From Prosopocoilus inquinatus (lineage: Eukaryota; Arthropoda; Insecta; Coleoptera; Lucanidae), in contig CM069872.1 in NCBI GenBank assembly GCA_036172665.1, forward strand, positions 40,968,101 to 41,032,100: a stretch of DNA of 64,000 nt. Direction: 5' to 3'. The notes beneath the pieces were generated by a model. That model ran no database searches, had not been told where the DNA came from, and saw only the letters and a list, made by a program, of their open reading frames with translations. Below, piece by piece: positions 22,250 through 31,579 of this stretch; position 1 is the first letter of the stretch; each line of letters opens with the position of its first letter. The translations under genes and the position numbers were made by a program.

Positions 22250-23240
22250 CCTTAAAAAAAATCGTTTTCTTTAATTGAAAATATAGCAGAGAGAAACAGA
22301 AGAAATTTTACGCAATGAACAAAGATGTAGGAACGAAGAGAGACAAACAAGGAACAAATAAAAAATCGCCGATTTGGGATATCAAAACTCAAGACAAACA
22401 TAAACAACCAAATCACGTCTGCAAGGGAAATCAGAAATAAAGAGAAATGAAAGAAACAGCAGTAAAATACACAAAAGATGATTGACAAGACCAAGTAGAA
22501 CGAAAAACAATAGTTTTCTGAACGAATCAAAAAATTCGTAGAAAATAAAAACACATTGAGAAAATAGCCAACCGAACGATAAAAAAAAGAAAAAAAAAGA
22601 AATGAACGTCGAAATTCAGTGCGTAAAACAAAAGATTGTAACTGAAACTACAAAAAGTACGAAAAAGCGTCAATAAAGTCCAAAAAATTAATTCGAAAAG
22701 AAAAACCAAAGAGAAATGCGTAGTACGAAAGTACAAAGAACTGAAAACAAAAACAGAAGAAGATGGACGGCGAAGATGAACAACAAAAAACAAAAAATAT
22801 AGAACTAGAAAACAAAAACAACTGTAAAAAAGCGCGTTAATCAAAACGTGAAAAAACAATTTGGCAAAAATAAACAAAAGGGAAATACGAAAGCATAAAA
22901 TGAATTAAAAAAAAAGGAAGTACTACGACGGTAAGATTGGCAACAAAATGAAAAATCTACGAAAGTTTTTGCAAATAAATAAAACTCGTGGAAAATAAAA
23001 GAGAACTGTGTAAAAAGGAGTGAATAAAATGCGAAAAGTAAATGTTGTAAGGCAAGAAACTGGTAGGAAACAAAAGGACAAAATAAAACAAATGAAGCGT
23101 GAACAAAAAGCAGGACATCGGTTCCTTAAAACCAAAAAACGAGAGAAAGAAAAAAATGTATGAAATGAAGAAAGTTCTCTGAGAACATCTAGAACACCGA
23201 AGAAAATGAAACGCAAAGAAAGACTCTCTCATCTTCTCAA
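22250..23240. repeat. ~1-kb purine-rich, A-rich low-complexity tract
   Basis: The plus strand is dominated by runs such as AAAGAAA, ACAAAAA and GAAAAC with very little T-rich sequence, a strong strand asymmetry. The complementary frames (22252-22554, 22527-22877, 22923-23232) are Phe/Leu/Ser/Cys-rich and are low-complexity artefacts, not membrane proteins. Similar tracts occur at 24060-24620, 44690-45000 and 53400-54530. Confidence 0.7.
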
Positions 23241-23304
23241 GTTTTGAAAGATCCGTTTGAGGTCCGTCCGAGAAAATGGAACATCGTAAAACTATAGCTG
23301 TTTG

Positions 23305-23525
23305 AATGGTTTAAACAGCGACATCCTGGGATCGCTGTTTAAACTATTCATGACTATTACATCGTAATTGAGATTAACCTTGGTCAAATCGTTTTGGATT
23401 GCAGTGGAACTCTCTACCTACGCCTCTGCTGATGAAGCCCTAAATACGGCCGAAACAGCTGTACAGAGGCTGCTTGAGTGATTCACTGCAATAAAAAAAA
23501 ACGATTTGCAACAAAATTTTTATAG
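23305..23525 (+). repeat. Hammerhead-bearing repeat, copy C
   Basis: It opens with a perfect hairpin (GTTTAAACAGCGA and its inverse near 23310-23337) replacing the usual module start. It continues through TCAAATCGTTTTGGATTGCA, the ribozyme, and ends TTCACTGCAATAAA then ACGATTTGCAACAAAATTTT. The flanks pair with each other as in copies A and D. Confidence 0.8.
23411..23476 (+). ncRNA. Type I hammerhead ribozyme, copy C
   Basis: Stem I 5' strand GCCTCTG (23422-23428), canonical core CTGATGA (23429-23435), stem II around AGCCC-TAAATA-CGGCC (three firm pairs; the closing A-C and innermost C-C do not pair), GAAA (23452-23455), stem III ACAGCTGT (23455-23462), cleavage residue A (23463, triplet GUA), stem I 3' strand CAGAGGC (23464-23470), a perfect 7-bp complement. 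The core is fully canonical, but the weakened stem II may reduce activity. Confidence 0.8.
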
Positions 23526-23622
23526 CTGTTTGGATTACAAAATGTGTCCACTCACTTCTATCTTTTTTTTTACTAGGAATTTAAATTATGTATTTGATAA
23601 GAACGAAGAGCTTGGAGCGTAA

Positions 23623-23963
23623 GGGGCCCGTAGACGGTCAATATTATTGTCAATAATATTGTCAATGATACTCACATTGATCGTGTACGTGGCGATTGAT
23701 GCCATTGTCAATCGATGGACGGAGATTGATGGGAATTGTACTTTTTGGACCGTGCCGTTGGTGCCGTCTTTTTAACTTTTTTCCGAGTATAGACATCAAG
23801 AAGGCTCAAATCTGTATTTGAAACAATTTATGCACACTCAAACATCCACCTCACAACAGTAACGTTCGCAGAACAACTAAACATTGACGAAAGTATTGAC
23901 GTACTGACCAATCGCAGCCAGTGACAATATTATTGACAAAATTATTGACCATCTTCGAGCCAC
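23623..23963. mobile_element. ~340-bp inverted-repeat element
   Basis: The left end GGGGCCCGTAGACGGTCAAT continues into TATTGTCAATAATATTGTCA. The right end, reverse-complemented, reads GTGGCTCGAAGATGGTCAAT and also continues into a TTGTCAATAATATTGTCA word. The internal sequence is non-coding. GGG-CCC type ends might indicate PIF/Harbinger, but no clear 3-bp duplication was confirmed. Confidence 0.65.
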
Positions 23964-23984
23964 TTTAGATTCAAATAAAAATTT

Positions 23985-24630
23985 TGAAGCTTGAAAGGCC
24001 AGCTCCGAACCATCAATTTTTTTGCAGCAATTAAATCAAAAATAAAATAGTCAAAAAGTCTTGGATTTTGTAATTTTTTTTTAAGTTGTTTGTAGACGTC
24101 AGTAAGCGAAGAAAGAGGCAAAGTGTCAATAGAAAATATATTGTAATATACTCTTAAGAAAGAAATAACACAACAGAAAAAGAAGGAAAAAAATTAAAAA
24201 GTAAACGACATTCGCAACAGAAATATTAATGAATATAATCAAAAACGGCAAAAACAAATTAAAAAGACGTTTATTTATTTTTGTAATAATCGAAAATAAA
24301 ATTGAAAGGAAAAGAAGTTATAGGATCCTAAAGAAAGTGGGGAAAAAATTATGATCGGAATATTGAAACTAAAGAAATTAATAATAAATATTCAATATTT
24401 ATCGGTAATTCGAAATTCGTAAAGAAAAGAGAGAGAGAGAGAAAGAGAAAAAAATTCCAATGAAATGAAAATAAAGAAAAAGAAACGAAAATATTAAAAA
24501 AAACGTTCCTGATTATTTACTTTTGAAAATTTGATAAACCATTGAAAACACAAAAAAAAATGAAGAACGTGGACAATCAAGAGACCCAATCAAGAAAAAG
24601 AAGAAAAAAGTTTTTGCAGAAGATAAGACA
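23985..24630. other. AT-rich, purine-rich low-complexity DNA
   Basis: It includes a (GA)n run at about 24428-24448 and long A-rich stretches. No gene is recognised. Confidence 0.5.
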
Positions 24631-24632
24631 AT

Positions 24633-25980
24633 TGAAGACAATTTTGAAATATTTTCCTCTAAAGAATGGGTGGTTCGGGACGTTTTCGATTACTTAATTA
24701 AAAAAGTGTAGCCAACAGAAACAAAAAATAGGGAAAAGTAATATTTTTTACTCTTCGTAAAAAATATACCGGGTGTCCTACAGAAAACGCACCAAGCCAT
24801 AACTCTTTTATTTATAAACTAATTTTAAAAAACAAAAAGGCAAATGAAATGAGACTAAAAACACTATAAAGCGTGGTCAATTAATTATTTCTTTTAGTTA
24901 CCTTCATAGTCAAACGACTGTCAACTTTTATTTTTTAAATGGCTCTGTATATTTTTTATTATTGTATCTGGTAGAGCTACTTTTTCTAAATTCAATGGCG
25001 TGCAACACTTTAAGTTTTGACCAGCAAATATGGCAGAAAACATTAATGAAAGAATTATAGTTAAAATGTAAGTTGTTATTGGAAAACTGAAAATCGATCT
25101 TTGAAAGAGTGCAAACTATTTTTTCTACAAACACAAATTGAATTTTTAACCATGGCATGCTTGAATTAGAAATGAAAAATTATGACAGAGCGTTAAAAGT
25201 AAATAAAATTGACACAGTCGTTTAACTATGAGGGTAAAAGTAAAAAAAAAAGATCTCAAAAAGTAGAAGAAGAAGTACTAAGAAATGATCCTGAGCGAAG
25301 GCAGGTTTTTGGAGCAAGATGCTTATGTGCTTTTGGCATGCACTATCCCTCGATCTTACACCACTACATTTTTTTTTATTTAGCTTTCATTTAACTCTGA
25401 AAATGAGAAAATGTTGCGAGCTAGAATTATTAACACTTGTCATGCAATTTTACACGTTGTAGTTGTTTTTCAAAGCATACTTGACAATTTTACGTCAACG
25501 ACACTCTTTTAAAGTTCGATTTTCAATTCTTTTCCTATAGCAACTTACAATTGCACACTTAACTTTAATTCTTTCATTAAATGTTTTCTGCCATATTTGC
25601 TGGTCAAAACTTAAAGTGTTGCATATCATTGAATTTAGAAAAAGTAGCTCTATCAGATACAATAATAAAAAATATACAGAGACATTTAAAAAATAAAAGT
25701 TTGACCATGAAGGTAACTAAAGAAATTATTAATTGACCACATTTTATAGTGTTTTTAGTCTCATTTCATTTGCCTTTTTGTTTTTTAAAATTAGTTTATA
25801 AATAAAAGAGTTATGGCTTGGTGCGTTTTCTGTAGGGCACACGGTATATTTTTTACGAAGAGTCAAAAATATTACTTTTCCTATTTTTTGTTTCTGTTGG
25901 CAACATTTTTTTAATTAAGTAATCGAAAACGTCCCGAGCCACTCATTCTTTAGGGGGAAATATTTCTAAATTGTCTTCAT
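24633..25980. mobile_element. Nested palindromes: one inverted-repeat element inside another
   Basis: Inner element 24769-25844 is flanked by TA on both sides and has ~330-bp inverted arms beginning CCGGGTGTCCTACAGAAAAC and, inverted, CCGTGTGCCCTACAGAAAAC. The flanks 24633-24766 and 25847-25980 are also inverted copies of each other (GGGACGTTTTCGATTACTTA and its inverse). The inner element therefore seems to have landed at the TA in the centre of an older ~270-bp palindromic element. The middle (25090-25540) is non-coding; frames there are shadows. Confidence 0.75.
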
Positions 25981-25989
25981 TGCAACGAA

Positions 25990-26112
25990 AAAAGAAATTA
26001 TTAATTTTATAGTGTTTTTAATTTAATTTCATTTGCGTTTTTGTTTTTTAAATTTAGTCTATAAATAAAGGTGTTATAGCTTGCGGCGTTTTCTTTAGGA
26101 CACCCCGCATAT
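25990..26112 (-). mobile_element. Solo arm of the CCGGGTGTCC element
   Basis: It repeats the right arm of the neighbouring palindrome (TTATAGTGTTTTTA, TTCATTTGCGTTTTTGTTTT, ATAAATAAAGGTGTTATAGC) and ends GGACACCCCG. Its independent presence supports CCGGGTGTCC as a true element terminus. Confidence 0.65.
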
Positions 26113-26397
26113 TCGAATGTAAAGGCAAACAAATAAATTTTATGAAAGGAAAAAAGAGAAGAAAATAAATTATACTCTACTTACAAGAGTGCATTCTTTC
26201 TCTTTTTAATACGTTACGAGTCGCGTGCTCTTCGTTACTCCTTATGAAACTACCATGGGCCAACATGAAAGTCATCGATCTCCATATCCGATTGTTGGTT
26301 TTGTGTATTGTACAGAGCAGAGCAAAATATAACTTTCGTAATGATTTCAGAATAAACTGCATTTCTGCCTTTGTTGTGTTCTACTATTATCAATCTA

Positions 26398-28005
26398 CAG
26401 GGTGGGCCAAAAGTGTGTGGGCGGAAGATTGTGGCGTTACTATTGAAAATTTTTGAAATCTGTGTGCGCAACAATATACACGTCGGTTAGATACATAATC
26501 TAAAATTATTTAGTCTTACACAGAGTGTTCCGTAAAAGTGTGACGACCCTAACATATGTTTTTTTAAATGGAACACTCTATATATTATTGCACTACCAGA
26601 TGTCTCATTATCAGTGGACGAAAATAATATAAGGTTTTATTGACCTAAAGTTTATAGTTTTCGAGATATTGACAATTTACTTGTAAAAAATGGCCAAATT
26701 TGTTACTCCATAAAGTAGTTATTTTTAAATATTTTGCTTTGAATTTTGGTGGACACATTATTTAACTATTAGAAAACAGATATGTATGATCAACTCGAAT
26801 TTTTCCGAGTACTTTACACAGTGTGATTCACAACGCAAATTACATTTAGAACACACTGATTTTTTTAAATTAAAAAACTATTAAATTGAACTAAATTTAA
26901 TTTCTTTACAATCATATCTTTGTTCAATTGTTTTGCATTGTATTCATAGTAGGAAATATACAAAATACCACAAAAGCAATAACATAAATCTTAGTTAACA
27001 AAAGAAAAACTAGATTTAACAAACATGCTCAAAATGTAATCCAATTTATTTCAAACATTTTTAATTCTTCGTTTAAGAAATATATTAAAATTTATTAATA
27101 GTACAAACATAATACATACAAATGCAATTTTAAATCATTCTGCTTCATGATCTCCACGTCCATAGGAGATTCACTAAACCCCTTTGTATTCTGGCGTAAA
27201 TCAAAAATTGTAAAATCGGACGGAAATTCGGGTAGCAACTCAAAATTCTTAAGCATTTTATTTATTGAGTTAACTACTTAGTTAAATCATTTTCTAGTGT
27301 CATTGTTGTAATATGATGGTACTGCATCATGCTTAAACCACATATTTGAATCGCTATTTCGGAGAACACTCATCAAAAAAAACAAGGAATAATTCTAAAT
27401 CAGAAACAGAAAGTAAGAATCGTCTCACAAAATACAAACCGATAATAAAACATGACTAGAGTGATAACACATGAATGCATTTATTAAAAGACCGTTAGTT
27501 GTGTGAAATATTTCTGGAAAATGTTGATTTCCGCCACCATAATATTGTAAAAATGGTAATTTGCGTTTTGAATCACCCTGGGTAAAGTACCCGGAAAAAA
27601 TTCGAGTTGATCATACATTTCTGTTTTCTAATAGTTAAACAATGTATCCACCAATATTCAAAGCAAAATACTTAAAAATAACTAAATTATGGAGTTACAA
27701 ATTTGGCCATTTTTTTACCTGTAAATTATCAATATCTCGTTAATCTATAAACTTTAGGTCAATAAAACCTTATATTATTTTCTTCCACTGATAATGAGAC
27801 ATCTAATAGTGCAATACTATACAGAGTGTTCCATTTAAAAAACATATGTTAGGGTCCTCACACTCTTACGGAACACTATGTATAAGACTAAATAATTTTA
27901 GATTATGCATCTAACCGACATGTATGTTATCGCGCACACAGATCTCAAAGATTTTCAATAGTAACGCCACAGTCTTCCGCTCACGCACTGTTAGTCCAGC
28001 CTCTA
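26398..28005. mobile_element. TA-flanked 1.6-kb inverted-repeat element
   Basis: The arms of about 430-450 bp are inverted. The left starts CAGGGTGGGCCAAAAGTGTG and the right, reverse-complemented, TAGAGGCTGGACTAACAGTG. Both are flanked by TA and share GTTCCGTAAAAGTGTGA and GTCAATAAAACCTTATATTA words. The ~700-bp centre (26870-27560) is AT-rich and has no recognisable transposase. It is probably a non-autonomous Tc1/mariner-type element. Confidence 0.75.
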
Positions 28006-28014
28006 TATACCATC

Positions 28015-29760
28015 TTACGAGTAGGTTCATAATTATGGGTTTGCATTAAGCAAAAAATTTTTTGTTTTATTTATTTTTTCTCCTCTTTTCGTTATTCATT
28101 TCGTACTAGGCTTTTAAGTGCTTATGAATGGTAATAATAATCCTCGGCGTCTTCTGACCGCAAAATGTTAGCGAAATTTCCGCCGAGAACGCAGATATAA
28201 TTCAGCATTTGTCACTTTTACAGCCTATCGCCCGTAGTTTATATGACGGGGGACAGACAGGCGAGTCTTTTAATTAACCTGTCGGGTGTTTAGTTCTTAA
28301 TGACGCCATAAAAACGTCATTACGAACGCCATGTGATGATGATGATGATGCGCTCGCACATGTCCGAGGAAATCGTAAGTAACTCCATCCTGACATAATG
28401 TCTCAACCGGTGGTAACTCCACCAAAGAAGGAATAATTACAACTGGCTTAACTGCATCCGACTTGCACAGCTTTATCAGGTTAAGATGTAATAAGTTATT
28501 TTTATACACTGCCTCTTCATTTAATTAAACTTGTATTCCACGTTGACCTGTTGACGACGGACGTACCAAACCAATTACCATAATAAAATTCACAAAGCCC
28601 TTGCTAAGTGAAAAATGAGTAACTACATTTAATAGTGAGGTTATTTTTGCGGTGTTTAATTTATCAGACAAAACAAACAATCAATCGTGAAGACTGTATG
28701 TACAAATTGTTCTTGCATTTTAAATTCTGTTTTAATCAATCCTACCTTATTTAGTAATTTCGCCTCTGAAAATTTGTCGTAAATTAAAACGAAAATCATT
28801 TCGTTTTATTTTGGCTACACTACAATATTGTGTGAAATAAATAAATTCTTATTTTTGTGAAGACGTATGTGAAAGGAAGCTGTCGTAACAGATTTAGGCG
28901 TGAAAACTTCCGCCAACATTTCCTTAAATCAGTTGCCCAAGACATCGTAAAAAATATATAAGTCGTGAAATTTTCAATCTGATTCCGGAAGCGGCGAAAA
29001 CAGTGCAAATCCTGTTTCATCTGAAAATCCAGGCAGCCAGCGGGGTTTGCGCTGCTAAAGGATCGGATGGTAATGTAATTACCTACAATACTGGCGGCCC
29101 TTTCGAGTAGGGGCTTTTAGCTAAGTTCGCACTTGAGTTTATAGCGTTACCAATAATACGCCCTAACTTTGTAATATGCTTCTGTTGCTGTTGCAACAGT
29201 GACAGCTTAGCCCCTTAAGTAAATACTTGAGCTTCGCGTGCACGCTGTTATTGTATCGGAAGATAATTTGCCTAATTGAATTCTACGGTTTTAATCGGCG
29301 GGAATTCACAAAAAAAATTTTGCATCTGACGCATCTGTTGAAAGGTTGAAACATCGCCCGGAAAATCGGACGCGTCTTGTCCACTCGCCGGTGTCAAGGA
29401 CCACGTGGGGGAAATGAGAACTAGATCGAGCACTTCCGGTAGATTACCCGGGGCCGGCGAGAATCACTTGACGCCCTTAACAAGTGCGAGGGTAGAATCC
29501 TAGAATCAATTCCAGAATTGTGGACGTCCGACCTTTGTGATATCGAACTATATTGTTCAAAAATATAACACATTCTTTTTAGCTTTTCAAGAGACTTCTT
29601 ACCAAGAAACTCACAATCAATCAAAAAAAAAAAAAACGTTTGTGCACTCCATAGTTAGGTAGTTAAAATAATTTAAAATTTAACTTTTGATTTACAGAAA
29701 ATAAAACAATTCTTTTAAAGGGGAAATTCTGTAACTTACTATTAGGCCATTTTTATGATT
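28015..29760. other. Non-coding, largely unique; GC-richer blocks
   Basis: 28130-28480 is GC-richer and contains a (GAT) run at about 28333-28350, GCCATAAAAACG and TTAATTAACC words. 29030-29480 is another GC-richer block. No protein is recognised in the frames 28297-28509, 28820-29020 or 29421-29624. These could be regulatory segments, which is inference. Confidence 0.4.
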
Positions 29761-30252
29761 GGTTGTTACTAGTGATATACCGATTACGGTATTTGCCGAC
29801 TAGCCGACTAACAGAATAATCGGAGTTCATTCGACATACCAAATAATCGGCCGACTAATCGGCCGATTAGTCGGTATGTCGGTATACGGTTACGAGCACT
29901 GTTCGTTTGAACTCGGTTACGATATCTCAGTCGTCACGTCATCAAACAGTTTATTTTACTGGTTTTGCATAATCTAATTAGCTGATTAAATACTGTAAGG
30001 AACGTTAGCTTTTCTTAAAAGTTGGCAACATCTATGAAGCCGAAATATAAGCCCTTTCCTATCCTAACAAACAGGAAACCTAACATTTTTTCATCAGAAT
30101 CTGCCTTTCATGAAGAAAATTTTTAAAAGAACTGCGGTTATTCTATTATAAAGAATCAGTCGTTTTGAGCTTCATGATTATATCAAATTCAAAACACAAC
30201 ATTTTTGTTGGTTTTAATATTTTGATTGTTCTTTCTGTTGTTACTTATAATA

Positions 30253-30440
30253 TAGGATGAACAGATAAAACAGCGACATCCTACGATCGAATAAATTGGA
30301 CAAGTCGTTTTTGGTTTGCAGTGGGAATGTCGAGCTACGTCTCTGCTGACGAAGTACCAAGCAGTGCTGAAACAGCTGTACAGAGGCTGCTCGAGGTTTT
30401 CACTGCAAACAAAAACGATTTGCAACAAAAAAATTTTATA
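30253..30440 (+). repeat. Hammerhead-bearing repeat, copy D (nested in hAT element)
   Basis: It starts GATGAACAGATAAAACAGCG and ends ACGATTTGCAACAAAAAAAT. The flanks CGTTTTTGGTTTGCAGTG and CACTGCAAACAAAAACGATT are inverted and extend stem I. It lies wholly within the hAT-type element, so it inserted later. The minus-strand frame 30189-30428 is repeat-derived. Confidence 0.85.
30331..30396 (+). ncRNA. Type I hammerhead ribozyme, copy D
   Basis: Stem I 5' strand GTCTCTG (30339-30345), core CTGACGA (30346-30352), stem II AGTAC-CAAGCA-GTGCT (30353-30368), GAAA (30369-30372), stem III ACAGCTGT (30372-30379), cleavage residue A (30380, triplet GUA), stem I 3' strand CAGAGGC (30381-30387). The outer stem TCGAGC/GCTCGA also pairs. 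Relative to copy A, stem II has one compensatory change (C-G to A-U) and one wobble (C-G to U-G), so pairing is kept. The predicted cut is between 30380 and 30381. By core and pairing this is the best-preserved copy. Confidence 0.85.
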
Positions 30441-31168
30441 ATATAAGAATAATAAAGAATATTGAATTGGAGATTAAAGTCTAAAGTTTTTAATGAATAA
30501 AATTATTTCGGGAACTTAAGGCCGTTATCATAATCATACTTTAAGGAAGGTTTAATTTAAAGTCACTTTGAGAATAAGGAAACAAATGTGTTTTTTTAGG
30601 TTAAAGTAATTTTAATTTTTCTTTACTTTAAAATATTTAAATTATTTAGTAGACGTTTCGCTGTGTATCTGACAGCTTTTTCCTGAAGAATCCGTCAAAA
30701 TGTTTTTTTTTTTTATAATAATTTTCATCAGAGAAGATATAGTGCTTCAGTTTTGTTTTCTTATAAATTTGAGTGATCATTGTCAATCAAAAAAATCGCC
30801 GCCACTGAACTTAAATACTTTCTTTAGAAGTCGGGGTTTAACATTAAGATTCGTTTTATTGAGAAAACAGTGTATGAAGTAAGCCGACTAATCGGTTTTT
30901 AAGACCATTAATTGGTATTTTCATAAAATAGTTGCCGACTAGGAAAGTTGGCCGATTAGTCAGCTGACCGACTAATAGTCGGTACATCGCTAGTTGTTAT
31001 CAAAGCAACAAAATTTAGCAGCTCTTTCATTTAAATTTAAGGCTTTTAATACAGAATAGGCCCTTAAGTCCGAATTGAAAATGATGTAGATTGCCTTATT
31101 TTTGTTAGTTTCAGATGCGTTCATCTTTTTACTTTCTATAGGCATGAAAAGGAGAACATAATACCGTT

Positions 31169-31578
31169 CAGGGTGATTCAAGGTCATGCAAGTGTGAAAT
31201 TGCAAGAAATAATTCTGTCAGAGGCATTTGAGAAACCAACTTCCTTTGAATCCAAAATGGAAATTATGATTCTTACGTATACATGCCCAAATCTGAAATT
31301 CGAATTTTTTCCCCAGAAAGCCATAAATAAAAACGTTTTACGGTTTCATTTCAAGGTAAACGCTAGTGTTTCGTTCTACTTCGCGCGAGTTCATTGCTCT
31401 TGTGACGCAATACAACAGCATTAGTGCCCATTAACCATTTTATATCTGAATATTAAATTCATTTTATCTCAAAAAATCTATGGATATTAGACCCCCTATG
31501 CATATAGATATTTTGTTTTCTTTTTTTGTGTACTACCTGTGGTTGACGGGTCGAATACTTATTTTAAATCACCCTGCA
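31169..31578. mobile_element. ~410-bp element with CAGGGTGATT ends
   Basis: The left end is CAGGGTGATTCAAGGTCATG and the right end, reverse-complemented, CAGGGTGATTTAAAATAAGT. The interior (AGGTCATGCAAGTGTGAAAT, AGAAATAATTCTGTCAGAGG) matches the copy at 63435-63560. Comparison shows the left end here lost about 36 bp. The plus-strand frame 31173-31424 has no domain. Confidence 0.6.
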
Positions 31579-31579
31579 T

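Larger units (their letters stand above)
29770..30992. mobile_element. hAT-type non-autonomous element, 1,223 bp
   Basis: The ends are TAGTGATATACCGATTACGG and, reverse-complemented, TAGCGATGTACCGACTATTA, matching the hAT consensus start (C/T)A(A/G)NG. They are bordered by an 8-bp near-duplication, GTTGTTAC (29762-29769) and GTTGTTAT (30993-31000), the length expected for hAT elements. The subterminal zones are dense in CCGACTAATCGG-type palindromes. There is no transposase. A hammerhead-bearing repeat (30253-30440) is inserted inside. Confidence 0.85.

Noticed and set aside
22252..23232. Several minus-strand Phe/Leu-rich frames resembling membrane proteins
   Set aside because: They translate the purine-rich low-complexity tract; composition explains them fully and no start context, domain or family similarity is visible.
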